Part shown: in pieces, positions 1-8,391 of the stretch | Layout: each line of letters starts with the position of its first letter | How positions within the stretch are numbered: position 1 is the stretch's first letter | Assembly: GCF_902706095.1 (NCBI RefSeq) | Contig: NZ_CACSJP010000003.1 | Location: forward strand, 434,001 to 498,000 | Direction of reading: 5' to 3' | DNA length: 64,000 bases | Origin: Rhizobium sp. 18065 | GTDB taxonomy: Bacteria > Pseudomonadota > Alphaproteobacteria > Rhizobiales > Rhizobiaceae | Made by a program: the position numbers and the translations under genes | The notes under the pieces: generated by a model | Database searches by the model: none | Told to the model about the DNA's origin: nothing | The model's input: only the letters and a program-made list of their open reading frames with translations

Positions 1-1337
1 GTCAGCATCGGGAAGGCAGTTGATGAGTAGGCAAAACTCGCCGCGTCGATCTTGTGCAATCCTTCCTCCAGTTTACGCTCCATCAACTCCACGACGATCA
101 TCGCGTCATCGACAAGAAGCCCGAGTGCGATGATCAGGGCGCCGAGTGAGATGCGCTGAAGGTCAAGCCCGAATTGGTACATGACGGCAAAGGTTGCGGC
201 GAGAACGAGCGGGATGGCAATGGCGATAACCAGGCCAGAGCGCCAGCCGATCGAGATGAAGGATACGACAAGCACGATCAACAGCGCCTCGCCGAGTGCC
301 TTCATGAATTCGCCGACGGCCTCTTCCACGACTTCAGGCTGGTTGGAAATCTGCGAGACCTCCACCCCAAGCGGCAGGCTAACCTGAAAACGGGACAGAG
401 TTTCCTCGACCGACTTGCCGACATCGGTGACGTTGAACCCTTTGGTCATCACCACGCCGACCTGGACGGAATCCTGGCCGTTGAAGCGGAACTTGCGCTG
501 GTAAGGGTCTTCGAGGCCTTCTGTGACGGTGGCGATGTCGCCAAGCCTGGTGACCTGGTCGCCGGCCTTGAGGCGGAGTTCGCGGATGTCTTCGGCGGCG
601 CTGAAGCCGCCATCGACCGCGATGCGCACCGAGCGCTCGTTCGTGTCTATGGAGCCGGTGGCATCGATAGCGTTCTGGCCTGCAAGTGCATCCTGGAGAT
701 CGGTAAAGGTCAGGCCGCGCTCGGCGAGGGCTTTCGAGGAGACCTCGATAAAGATCTTCTGTGGCTGATCGCCAAGGATCACGGCTTTTTCAACGCCCGC
801 GGTGGACAGAAGCACGTCGCGCGCCTGGATCGCGTATTTCTTCAGCTCCGGATAGCTGTAGCCATCGCCGGTGAGGGAATAGAGCGTGATATAGGTGTCG
901 CCGAATTCGTCATTGAAATAGGGGCCGAGCAGGCCTTCCGGCAGCTCGTTTTCGATATCGCTGACCTTCTTGCGCACCTGATAGAAGGCGTCCGCCACGT
1001 CCTGCGCGTCGGTATTTCCCTTGACCTGGAGTGTGATGATCGCCGAGCCGGCGCGTGTGTAGGATTTCACCCAGTCGAGATAGGGGGTCTCCTGAAGCTT
1101 GCGCTCGATCTTGTTGACCACCTGGTCCTGCATGTCGGTGATCGACGCACCTGGCCAGAAGGCCTGCACGACCATGACTCGGAAGGTGAAGTCTGGATCT
1201 TCCTTCTGGCCCATGCGCATCAGGCCGAATAGCCCGGCGATCAGGATGAGGCCGAAAAGGAAGCGCGCCATGCTGGGATGGCCGATCGCCCAACGCGACA
1301 GATTGAAAGAGCCGTGGTCGACGGGTGGGGTGTTCAT
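1..1337 (-). CDS. RND-family efflux pump inner-membrane transporter, 3' end cut off by window edge
   Basis: This is the N-terminal part (about 445 residues) of a resistance-nodulation-division transporter, a proton-driven inner-membrane pump that exports drugs or other small molecules with a periplasmic adaptor and an outer-membrane channel. The protein starts MNTPPVDHGSFNLSRWAIGH, followed by the first membrane helix (FLFGLILIAGLFGLM), then a long periplasmic porter region containing the typical VVQAFWPGAS and LGDIATV stretches. The second helix cluster carries VIAIAIPLVLAATFAVM and the family signature LGALIIALGLLVDDAMIVVE, close to the left edge. The gene lies 39 bp downstream of the membrane-fusion gene and is surely co-transcribed with it. 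The substrate cannot be told. The start codon has no strong Shine-Dalgarno sequence, so the exact start is a little uncertain. Confidence 0.93.
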   Translation of the reverse strand, partial: MNTPPVDHGSFNLSRWAIGHPSMARFLFGLILIAGLFGLMRMGQKEDPDFTFRVMVVQAFWPGASITDMQDQVVNKIERKLQETPYLDWVKSYTRAGSAIITLQVKGNTDAQDVADAFYQVRKKVSDIENELPEGLLGPYFNDEFGDTYITLYSLTGDGYSYPELKKYAIQARDVLLSTAGVEKAVILGDQPQKIFIEVSSKALAERGLTFTDLQDALAGQNAIDATGSIDTNERSVRIAVDGGFSAAEDIRELRLKAGDQVTRLGDIATVTEGLEDPYQRKFRFNGQDSVQVGVVMTKGFNVTDVGKSVEETLSRFQVSLPLGVEVSQISNQPEVVEEAVGEFMKALGEALLIVLVVSFISIGWRSGLVIAIAIPLVLAATFAVMYQFGLDLQRISLGALIIALGLLVDDAMIVVELMERKLEEGLHKIDAASFAYSSTAFPML

Positions 1338-1376
1338 GGCAATGGTCCGCGCGGGAGGAACGGGAAGGGATCTGGA

Positions 1377-2567
1377 TCAGGGCGTTTCGCTGGTGCTGCC
1401 GGTGACGGCAGGCTCTACGGCTTCGGCCGAATGCGTCAGAACGCCCTCGGGAAGCTTGACCTTCATGTCTTCCGCCATGAACTGGGTTCCGGCCGCGACG
1501 ACCAGATCGCCGGGCCGAATGCCGTCAGAAATCTTTATCCCAATATCGGTGAATTCGGCGACCTTGACCGGCCGCGCATGCACGGTGCCATCGAGCCGCT
1601 CCACCGTCCAGACAATCGTCTGCTGGCCAGGGTCGCGCGCAAGCGCCGACAGAGGCAGGCTGTAGTGATTGTCGGCGGTCGGCGTTGTCGCTGTCACGCC
1701 AGCAGTCATGCCGAGGAGCACGCGGGCATCTTCGGGAAGCGAAATACGAACGGCGAATGTCCTGGAGCTGGCATCGGCGGAACCGGCGACTTCGCGAACA
1801 GTGCCCTTGAGCGTGACACCGGCATTCGACCAGAACGTGACGTCGACGATCTTGCCGGTGTTAAAGGCGAAGATCTCGTTCTCCGGCACGGCAATCAGGA
1901 CTTCCTTTTCGCCGTCGGCAGCAACCGTGACGACGGGGCTGCCGGCTGAGACGACCTGGCCGGCATCGGCATTGATCGTGGTGACGATGCCGGGTTTGTC
2001 CGCCTTGAGTTCGCTGTAGCCGACCTGATTGCGGGCCTGCGCCAGGGTCGAGCGGGCACTGTCGCGGGTGGCGGTGGCCTGGTTGTAGGAAAGCTGCGCC
2101 TGTTCGAGCTGGGCTTTTGTCGTGACCTGCTGCTTGTAGAGCGCTTCGGCACGTGTCAGGGCAAATTCGGTGGTCTCGACCTGACGCTGGGCAGACGCAA
2201 GACTGGCTTCTGCGCTGCGAACCTGCAGCTCATAGTCTGTCGCATCGATCCGTGCCAGAACGTCGCCGGGATTGACCCGGTCGCCGATATCAACATTGCG
2301 CTCGATGATCTTGCCGGCGACGCGGAAACCGGCCGCGGCTTCGCTGCGTGCCTTTACCGCACCGGAATAGCGCATTTCGCGGGCCGGTGAAGCGGCGTCG
2401 ACCTCGACAACCTTGACCGGACGGAGTGCGGGCGCCTGGGATACTTCAGCACTACCGTCGGAGCAGGCAGCCAGCGCGATCGTCATCACCAACGGCGCAA
2501 GCAGGCGCATAAATCGTGCACCCTTGCTGCGGCGAGTGCTTGGATATTCAGAGGGACGCGCGGTCAT
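1377..2567 (-). CDS. RND efflux periplasmic adaptor (membrane fusion lipoprotein)
   Basis: This is a 396-residue HlyD/AcrA-type membrane fusion protein that would link the inner-membrane RND pump encoded just downstream to an outer-membrane channel. After a short basic leader it has a hydrophobic segment ending in the lipobox LAAC, so the mature protein is probably a lipoprotein anchored at the periplasmic face of the inner membrane. A biotinyl-lipoyl half motif (GFRVAGKIIERNVDIGDRVNPGDVLARIDATDY) is followed by an alpha-helical hairpin and the second lipoyl half (ADKPGIVTTINADAGQVVSAGSPV). I chose the ATG at 2567 because AGGAGA lies upstream at good spacing; an in-frame ATG at 2510, directly before the signal peptide, is also possible. 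It lies between tetR (58 bp upstream) and the RND gene. Confidence 0.92.
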   Translation of the reverse strand: MTARPSEYPSTRRSKGARFMRLLAPLVMTIALAACSDGSAEVSQAPALRPVKVVEVDAASPAREMRYSGAVKARSEAAAGFRVAGKIIERNVDIGDRVNPGDVLARIDATDYELQVRSAEASLASAQRQVETTEFALTRAEALYKQQVTTKAQLEQAQLSYNQATATRDSARSTLAQARNQVGYSELKADKPGIVTTINADAGQVVSAGSPVVTVAADGEKEVLIAVPENEIFAFNTGKIVDVTFWSNAGVTLKGTVREVAGSADASSRTFAVRISLPEDARVLLGMTAGVTATTPTADNHYSLPLSALARDPGQQTIVWTVERLDGTVHARPVKVAEFTDIGIKISDGIRPGDLVVAAGTQFMAEDMKVKLPEGVLTHSAEAVEPAVTGSTSETP

Positions 2568-2625
2568 ATACATACTCTCCTGAAACACGGGATGCCGGTT
2601 CGAGCACCTGTGGCTCGATCTCGGG

Positions 2626-3234
2626 TCAGGCCTTGAGGGCCCGGATCGAAAATTCGGTCAATTCCTCGGCGCTGGCGCGATTGCCTTTGCCTATGCATTG
2701 GGCCACGAGTTGTGGGTGATGCAGCGCGGATGTGGCTGCGCCGAAACAACGAGATGCCAGTTCCGGGTCACCCTTTGTGAATTCACCGTTCGCCATACCT
2801 TCGGCGATTATGTCGCGCACGATACTCTGAAGCTGGTCGATATGCTGGTCGACTACCTGCCAGTCTCGCTCGATGGCGACAATGACCATTTCATGCACCT
2901 TTTCGGCATCAAGCATGGTCTCGACTGTATACTGATAGTGGTTCATCGAATAGCGCCTCAGCCGTTCTTCGGCGCTGAGCGGAAGAGCCGCACACGCGCG
3001 TGCCAGTTCGAGGCTCTCGTTCAGCATACGGGCGCACAGCGCCTGATGGATTTCCACTTTGGACGCAAAGAAGCGGTAGATATTGGCCGGCGACATGCCG
3101 AGATCCTTGGCGATATCGGCAACTGTCGTCTTCGCATATCCATAATGTCTGAACAGGCGCTCTGCCGCGACAAGAATGCGCGCGACATTGTCGTGGCGTA
3201 CCTTGTCTTGTTCGGCTTCTAGGGCTTGAGGCAT
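2626..3234 (-). CDS. TetR/AcrR-family repressor of the efflux operon
   Basis: This 202-residue TetR-type regulator has an N-terminal helix-turn-helix at about residues 36-60 (TTVADIAKDLGMSPANIYRFF), the usual TetR recognition region, and a helical ligand-binding domain after it. The gene is first in a leftward operon with the membrane-fusion and RND genes, an arrangement typical of an autoregulated drug-responsive pump. The ATG at 3234 sits 6 nt after AGGA. Upstream ATGs at 3240 and 3291 are open, but starting at 3291 would place the long palindrome at 3246-3277 inside the gene, which argues against it. Ligand unknown. Confidence 0.9.
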   Translation of the reverse strand: MPQALEAEQDKVRHDNVARILVAAERLFRHYGYAKTTVADIAKDLGMSPANIYRFFASKVEIHQALCARMLNESLELARACAALPLSAEERLRRYSMNHYQYTVETMLDAEKVHEMVIVAIERDWQVVDQHIDQLQSIVRDIIAEGMANGEFTKGDPELASRCFGAATSALHHPQLVAQCIGKGNRASAEELTEFSIRALKA

Positions 3235-3245
3235 CTGCATTCCTG

Positions 3246-3277
3246 ATTGCTGACGAATATTGAATTTCGTCAGCAAT
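3246..3277. promoter_or_regulatory. Candidate TetR operator, 12-bp perfect inverted repeat
   Basis: Arms ATTGCTGACGAA and TTCGTCAGCAAT are perfect reverse complements separated by 8 bp. The site lies 12 bp upstream of the tetR start, where a repressor would block transcription of the tetR-adaptor-RND operon. Binding by this TetR is inference. Confidence 0.75.
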
Positions 3278-4566
3278 AAAATGTCAGACATTGTTTGTCA
3301 ATATATGCCATGAAAGAAAAGTCTGAAACAAAGCGCGCCAGAGTTGTGTTGCATTATGCTTTGCGACTGTTAACAAAATGCTTCTGCCGACGGCATTTGT
3401 CTGAGGGTGGTGATGGCGGTGGGTAGATGACGGAAGTGCTCCGGAGCGGCTGCATTCCGGGTTTCGCGGGTCCGTCCGGTTGGGTGCTGCAGGGAGGGTT
3501 CGCTCAACTGCCGGCGCTTGAGCGGTTTCAAAACCAATGTGGGCAGGTGGCGCAGCCCATCAGTGTCGCCCTTATCTCCAATGTCTCGTGAATGAGGCCG
3601 GTATTGCGGGGCAGGCGGCTGTTGACAGCTGTCAACAGAAGTGTGTGGCCGTGTGTGAGTCGCGCACGGTTTTCAGGCGCGGTCTGGACTTAACGAAACG
3701 AAACGAACTGAAAGTTGGGGCAGGGGCGCAGATTTGGTCGCCCAAACACTCGACAGCATATTCGAACCATTGAGGATGCGTGGGCCGCCGCGACACCCAT
3801 TGCCGTTCGCCTTGTCGCGCGGGCAGCGCTATTCCGGGTCGTCGGGGAATTATGAAAAGTCTGAGTGCCGCATTCGAAAATTTCAGCATCTCGGGAATGG
3901 CGCAATTGATGCCGGCTGGGCAGGTTTCGCGAAGCTCGAACCTTACCGGGCCATAACTTTCATGAACTCGCCTGGGGTATGGAGTTTCGATCGACCATCG
4001 ATTAAAAAATAGCAGAGACAGGCATCCTCCGCCATCCAGCAGCGTTGCACGTCCAGGCGTGGGGGTAGCCAGTCCGGCGTATTGAATCGTGGCGACGCGG
4101 ACGTGCATCGGCTGTTGCCTGTCGGCGCGGCAGGGAAGTCAGTAACGCATCACTGGATGGGATCATCGTTCACAGGCAACTACGTCTTCGAGCGCATTTA
4201 CGTATTTTTTTCGTCAATGCGCGTTGGGCACTTGGAAATTCCAGTTATCTATGGCAATCTCATCCCACTATCGAAGCGGAATCGCTTCACGGGCGCTCTG
4301 CCCCAATTTTTCAGCTACATGGTCAAGTTCGGTTAACCATAGCGGCATCCGCAGTGGCGAAACTAAACGGCCATTTCAATTTCATATTGCAAATTGCGCT
4401 TAGCAAAATCAACGTGTTAAGAACTGCGAAAAGTATCCGCGGCAGTCATGATTCCGGCTTGTGGCAGCACATCTGGCGCCGCCAACGGCGCCGCTCGCAT
4501 TCAGTTTTGATCCGCTGCGCTGATTTTGTTCACTGCATGTCGTGGCGACAGGACAAGGTCGCGTGT
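3278..4566. other. 1.3-kb region without a convincing gene
   Basis: Several short frames occur on both strands (the longest, 158 codons, at 3632-4108 on the minus strand), but none has a recognisable domain, a good ribosome-binding site or rhizobial-looking codon use. The base composition is more mixed than in the flanking genes. The only clear structure is the 20-bp palindrome at 3619-3638, annotated separately. The stretch may be decayed coding DNA or a long regulatory region; I cannot tell which. Confidence 0.5.
3619..3638. promoter_or_regulatory. 20-bp perfect palindrome, possible operator
   Basis: The sequence CTGTTGACAGCTGTCAACAG reads the same on both strands. It lies in the geneless stretch, about 380 bp upstream of the tetR start. 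It has the form of a binding site for a dimeric repressor and contains TTGACA, a -35-like hexamer, on each strand. No regulator or target gene can be assigned. Confidence 0.4.
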
Positions 4567-5175
4567 TCAACAGAACCCGTTGAGCTTCAGGATCTTGTGC
4601 GCGTCGATCGAGGCGCGAAGCTTGTCTTCTGAATTGCGATCGCCGTGGTTCGCGTCCGGATGGTGCAGCTTGAGCATCTGCTTGTAGCGGCTTCTGATTT
4701 CCTCCGGCGTTGCGTCCGGCGAAAGGTCGAGCGCATCGAATGCCTTCGCTTCCAGTACTTTGAGCTTGCGCCGCTGAAGTTCCACCCCTGCCGCCTGGCG
4801 CTGCTGCGCAGTTTTGCGCGAATTGATTGCCTTCGCCGAACCGGAGCGGGCAGTGGACGGGAGCGGGGTTTCAGACGGCCGTTTGACGCTGGTGCCCGCG
4901 GTCGCAAGGCTACCGCTTGCCGCTTCCCTCTGGTAGCGCGCAGTCACGGGATCGGACAGGTTCGTCGCGAAATTATAACCCTTGTTATATTCCCGGACAT
5001 GATCGGGACAGAACTGTAGATAAAGCCCTTCCGCATCTCTCCCGACAGGAGCGCGATGTGTTCCAGCCGCTTCGCAACCGTCCCATTGGCAGGTGGGACC
5101 GGTCGGCTTGCGATGCGGTGCAGCTTTTTTGCGGGTAGGCTTCAGGCCCACGAAAATCTTTGAATCAGACGTCAT
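4567..5175 (-). CDS. J-domain (DnaJ-like) protein with N-terminal Cys/His cluster
   Basis: This 202-residue protein carries a C-terminal J domain at about residues 144-197, including the HPD tripeptide (H172-P173-D174) that stimulates the ATPase of DnaK-type Hsp70 chaperones. The J domain comes last, unlike in classical DnaJ. The N-terminal third has cysteines at 29, 34 and 56 and a histidine at 59 (CQWDGC, then FCPDH), which could bind zinc. A basic, low-complexity linker (about 90-140) joins the two parts. There is no signal peptide or membrane segment. An AAGGCG-type ribosome-binding site precedes the ATG. It appears to be a stand-alone gene. It is most likely a specialised DnaK co-chaperone; its client is unknown. 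Confidence 0.85.
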   Translation of the reverse strand: MTSDSKIFVGLKPTRKKAAPHRKPTGPTCQWDGCEAAGTHRAPVGRDAEGLYLQFCPDHVREYNKGYNFATNLSDPVTARYQREAASGSLATAGTSVKRPSETPLPSTARSGSAKAINSRKTAQQRQAAGVELQRRKLKVLEAKAFDALDLSPDATPEEIRSRYKQMLKLHHPDANHGDRNSEDKLRASIDAHKILKLNGFC

Positions 5176-5432
5176 CGCGCCTTATAGGGCAGAGCTGCTC
5201 CAAACGGCAAGACCAACAACACAGCGACGAGCGACTGCAGGTTTGCCGGTGCTGGGGTCTTAATACCCATTCCAGTTGGCGAGCCAAGTGCTTAGGCGGC
5301 GGGAAATGAAGTGCGCCTACTCTCTGCCGAGACGCATGTCGTCGGGTATGTGTTGCAGATAGGCCATAGCCATCGGAACGCCTTTCGAATTTTCCACCAG
5401 AGTGTCCGAAGATCTGATCGTGCGATGCGGGG

Positions 5433-6074
5433 CTAAGGGCTTTGCAGATAGGCGATCACGGCGTCGGAGATCATCTGTTTGTGGCGTGCGTAGAGGCTCG
5501 TTTCGGAGAGGTCGCGATGAAAGATCGTGCCGAATGTGTAACGGTTGGACACGCGAAAGAAACAGAAGGCGCTGATCAGCATATGCAGGTCGATCGCATC
5601 AGCCTTGCGTGTGAAGGCGGTTTCGCGAAGGCCTCGGTCGAGGATTGCCTGGATCGTGCGGATGACAGAGATGTTCAATTCGCCGATCTCAGTTGACCGC
5701 TTCATGTGCATGGCATGATGAATGTTCTCGATGCTCACCAGGCGCACGAATTCGGGATTGCGTTCGTCGTGGTCGAAGGTCGTCGATATCAACTGTCGCA
5801 GGGCCTGTTCCGCCGGCATGTCGGCGAGTTCCAGGTCTGCCTCCAGCGAGCGGATTTTCCGATAGGCCTTTTCCAGGACAGCCAGATACAGGCCCTCCTT
5901 GCTGCCGTAATAGTAGTAGATCATGCGCTTGGAGGTGCGGGTCTTCTCGGCAATCGCATCGACGCGCCCGCCCGACAGGCCAAACTCGGCAAATTCTGCA
6001 GTGGCGATCTCCAGAATATTCTCCTTGGTCTTTTCCGGATCGTTCTTGCGTGCATCGCTGGCTGCTCTGGCCAT
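5433..6074 (-). CDS. TetR-family regulator of the quinate/shikimate locus
   Basis: This 213-residue TetR protein has its helix-turn-helix at about residues 38-62 (RVDAIAEKTRTSKRMIYYYYGSKEG) and a C-terminal domain of the type with FVRLVSIENIHHAMHMK and FRVSNRYTFG, seen in repressors of aromatic or nitrogen compound catabolism. The ATG at 6074 follows GGGACGACC; a longer frame to 6110 exists but lacks a ribosome-binding site. It is transcribed divergently from the shikimate-dehydrogenase-like gene, and a 14-bp palindrome (6200-6213) lies between them. The likely role is repression of the locus in the absence of quinate, shikimate or a derived ligand; the ligand itself is inference. Confidence 0.88.
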   Translation of the reverse strand: MARAASDARKNDPEKTKENILEIATAEFAEFGLSGGRVDAIAEKTRTSKRMIYYYYGSKEGLYLAVLEKAYRKIRSLEADLELADMPAEQALRQLISTTFDHDERNPEFVRLVSIENIHHAMHMKRSTEIGELNISVIRTIQAILDRGLRETAFTRKADAIDLHMLISAFCFFRVSNRYTFGTIFHRDLSETSLYARHKQMISDAVIAYLQSP

Positions 6075-6194
6075 GGTCGTCCCTACTCCCTGTATTCGGT
6101 GCGGTCTCAAGCGCGCGCTGCCAAGCGCGCCGTTTGGCTGCTGCCTCTCCCCATTTCTTAGTCATCTTGACGCTTTGATTCAACAGCTGGAGAA

Positions 6195-6223
6195 TTGACA
6201 CGAACTAGTTCGTACATTATTCG
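6195..6223 (+). promoter_or_regulatory. Promoter with embedded TetR-type operator for the quinate/shikimate operon
   Basis: TTGACA at 6195-6200 is a consensus -35 box, and TATTCG at 6218-6223 is a plausible -10 at 17-bp spacing. The perfect 14-bp palindrome ACGAACTAGTTCGT (6200-6213) fills the spacer, so a bound repressor would exclude RNA polymerase. It lies between the divergent TetR gene and the operon it probably controls. Confidence 0.7.
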
Positions 6224-6248
6224 TTGATCTGAGGATGCGTGCTGACTG

Positions 6249-7208
6249 ATGGAGGATCGGGCAGCAGATCGCACTGGCGGCTCAGGCCGCGAGATGGATC
6301 ACGCAGGTGAGAGGGAGGGTACGGCTATCATCGTCGAGACAAAGTCTGCGGGCCTTATCGGTGCGGGAATCCAGCGCTCACTCACGCCCGCCATGCATAT
6401 GGCGGAAGGCGCAGCTCAGGGCCTCGACTATGATTATGTGCTCATCGACCTCGACGCGCTGGGTCATGATCCTGACACGTTGCCTGACCTGATCCGCGAG
6501 GCAGAAAGCAGTGGCTTCTGTGGCGTCAACATCACCTATCCCTGCAAGCAGAGGGTCATGCCGCTGCTCGACGAGTTGTCCGAAGACGCCGCAATGCTGG
6601 GTGCCGTCAACACAGTCGTGTTTCGCGACGGTAAGCGCTTCGGTCACAATACTGACTGGTGGGGCTTTGCCGAAGGCTTTCGCCGACAGCTGCCCAAGGC
6701 TGATCTGGAAAGCGTGGTTCAGCTCGGCGCCGGCGGTGCGGGTGCCGCAACTGCCTTTGCGATCCTGAAGATGGGTGCGGAATTGCTGACGATCTTCGAT
6801 GTCGACAGTGATCGCGCCGCGCAGCTGGCGGACACGATGGAGGGCCATTTCCCGCAGGCGAGCGTGCGCGCCGGGGGCGATCTTGAGCAAGCGATGCGCA
6901 CGGCGACCGGTCTTGTGCATGCGACGCCCACCGGCATGGACAAACGTCCCGGTCTGCCGCTGCCCGCACGCTACTTGCGGCGCGAGGTCTGGGTGTCGGA
7001 AGTGGTCTATTTCCCGCTGGAAACCGCCTTGCTGGCCGAGGCGCGCACGCGCGGTTGCCATGTGGCGCATGGCGGCGATATGGCTGTATTTCAGGCCGTC
7101 GGCGCATTCAGGCTGTTTACCGGACGCGAGCCGGATGTGGATCGCATGCTGGCGCATTTTCTGGCGCTGACCAATCCGGATCCGATGCGGGGCGAGCGTC
7201 ATGGCTGA
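6249..7208 (+). CDS. Shikimate/quinate dehydrogenase (AroE family, catabolic paralogue)
   Basis: This is a 319-residue AroE-family NAD(P)-dependent dehydrogenase that would oxidise quinate to 3-dehydroquinate and/or shikimate to 3-dehydroshikimate. It shows the substrate-binding SLTPAMH segment (residues 44-50), the catalytic lysine in NITYPCK (K100), the catalytic aspartate in HNTDWWGF (D136) and the Rossmann glycine motif GAGGAG (about 160-165). Late conserved segments are HATPTGMD and HGGDMAVFQAVGAFRLFTG. Its position in a catabolic operon with a transporter argues for a degradative rather than biosynthetic role. The start is uncertain: the ATG at 6249 is open but has only a distant purine stretch, and an ATG at 6294 would remove a poorly conserved 15-residue tail. 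Cofactor and preferred substrate cannot be read from sequence. Confidence 0.87.
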   Translation: MEDRAADRTGGSGREMDHAGEREGTAIIVETKSAGLIGAGIQRSLTPAMHMAEGAAQGLDYDYVLIDLDALGHDPDTLPDLIREAESSGFCGVNITYPCKQRVMPLLDELSEDAAMLGAVNTVVFRDGKRFGHNTDWWGFAEGFRRQLPKADLESVVQLGAGGAGAATAFAILKMGAELLTIFDVDSDRAAQLADTMEGHFPQASVRAGGDLEQAMRTATGLVHATPTGMDKRPGLPLPARYLRREVWVSEVVYFPLETALLAEARTRGCHVAHGGDMAVFQAVGAFRLFTGREPDVDRMLAHFLALTNPDPMRGERHG

Positions 7209-7328
7209 TGTTCGGTCCTGCGGGAAAGTCGATCTCGCAAGCAGATTAGAAAGGGCGGCCGGGCGGCCGCTCTGATGAGGAGAAGTCCCGCGACCGTGGA
7301 GGCGGATGGGACATTGAGGAGGAAAGAC

Positions 7329-8324
7329 ATGACACTCGAACTTTCGCGGCGCCATTTCCTTGGTGCATCCCTAGCTGCCACGGCCACGGTCATGGCAGGT
7401 TCTACAGCGGTCTTCGCTCAGGACGCGGTGACGCTGAAATTCTCGGCGGTATTCTCCGAGCAGGATATTCGCGCCGGCATGGTGAAGATGTTTGCCGAAG
7501 AGTTGAAGGACAGCTTCAAGGTTGAGCCCTTCTATGGCGGCACGCTGTTCAAGCAGGGCACGGAACTGGTCGCGCTCCAGCGTGGCAACCTGCAGATGGG
7601 CAACATCGCCCCGCAGGATATTTCCAAGCAGGTGCCGGAATGGTCCGTGCTGACGTCGGCCTACCTGTTTCGCGATGCAGCCCATGTCCGGGCTTTCTTC
7701 GCCAGCGATGTCGGTGCGGAATTCAAGAAGATGGCAGAGGACAAGGCCGGCGTTCATATTCTCGGACCGACCTATTTCGGCGCGCGCCAGGTTGGCCTCA
7801 AGCCTGAAAAGAAGATCAGCGGTCCCGCCGATCTCGCCGGCGTCAAGCTGCGCATGCCGGGCGGCGATGCCTGGCAGTTCCTCGGTGAATCGCTCGGCGC
7901 AAACCCGATCCCGATGGCCTATGCCGAGGTCTATACCGGTCTTCAGACCGGCGCGATCGACGGTCAGGACAATCCGCTGCCCAACGTCAAGAACATGAAG
8001 TTCTATGAAGTCATGTCGCAGATCGTCATGACCTCGCATCTGATCGGCTATGACCTTTTGACGGTATCCGCCGACGTCTGGAAGGGCCTCACGCCCGACC
8101 AGCAGGCAAAGATCCAGGCCGCTGCCGACAAGGCGATGATGTGGAGCGAAGAGCAGCATCTTGCCCAGGAGGCCACCCTGGTCGAGGAATTCAAGGCCGC
8201 CGGCCTTCAGGTCTATGAGCCGGATCTCGATGCCTTCCGCAAGTTCGCGCAGGAGAAATACCTGGCCTCGGATCTCGCCAAGAGCTGGCCGGCCGGTATC
8301 CTTGAAAAGGTCGCGGCTCTCTGA
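7329..8324 (+). CDS. dctP: TRAP transporter substrate-binding protein DctP, probably Tat-exported
   Basis: This 331-residue periplasmic binding protein of the tripartite ATP-independent (TRAP) family would capture a carboxylic acid, here probably quinate or shikimate, and pass it to the DctQM membrane subunits encoded downstream. The N terminus holds a twin-arginine motif SRRHFLG (residues 6-12), followed by a hydrophobic stretch and an Ala-x-Ala-like site ending VFA (residue 30), so export by Tat is likely. The domain body shows the DctP landmarks GADIDGQDNPLPN-like (here GAIDGQDNPLPN) and an arginine in KLRMPGG that normally binds the substrate carboxylate. GAGGAGGAAA lies 5 nt before the ATG. 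It follows the dehydrogenase gene by 120 bp, in a stretch with GC-rich inverted repeats, and is followed by a stem-loop. Confidence 0.92.
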   Translation: MTLELSRRHFLGASLAATATVMAGSTAVFAQDAVTLKFSAVFSEQDIRAGMVKMFAEELKDSFKVEPFYGGTLFKQGTELVALQRGNLQMGNIAPQDISKQVPEWSVLTSAYLFRDAAHVRAFFASDVGAEFKKMAEDKAGVHILGPTYFGARQVGLKPEKKISGPADLAGVKLRMPGGDAWQFLGESLGANPIPMAYAEVYTGLQTGAIDGQDNPLPNVKNMKFYEVMSQIVMTSHLIGYDLLTVSADVWKGLTPDQQAKIQAAADKAMMWSEEQHLAQEATLVEEFKAAGLQVYEPDLDAFRKFAQEKYLASDLAKSWPAGILEKVAAL

Positions 8325-8340
8325 TCGTTCGTCACCCATT

Positions 8341-8368
8341 GATGCGGGCCGGTTTTCCGGCTCGCATC
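8341..8368 (+). other. Intercistronic stem-loop after dctP
   Basis: Arms GATGCGGGCCGG and CCGGCTCGCATC flank a TTTT loop; the only non-Watson-Crick pair is a G-U in RNA. It has no U-tract beyond the stem and lies 24 nt before dctQ. Such stems commonly stabilise the binding-protein message or partly terminate, giving more DctP than membrane subunits. Confidence 0.7.
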
Positions 8369-8391
8369 ATGCAACAGGAAAGTGACGCTGG

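Noticed and set aside
174..1232. Open frame of 352 codons on the plus strand
   Set aside because: It lies antisense to the RND transporter frame, which carries clear family motifs; its own translation has no recognisable domain.
3632..4108. 158-codon frame on the minus strand in the geneless stretch
   Set aside because: No domain, no good ribosome-binding site and irregular residue composition; no reason to call a gene.
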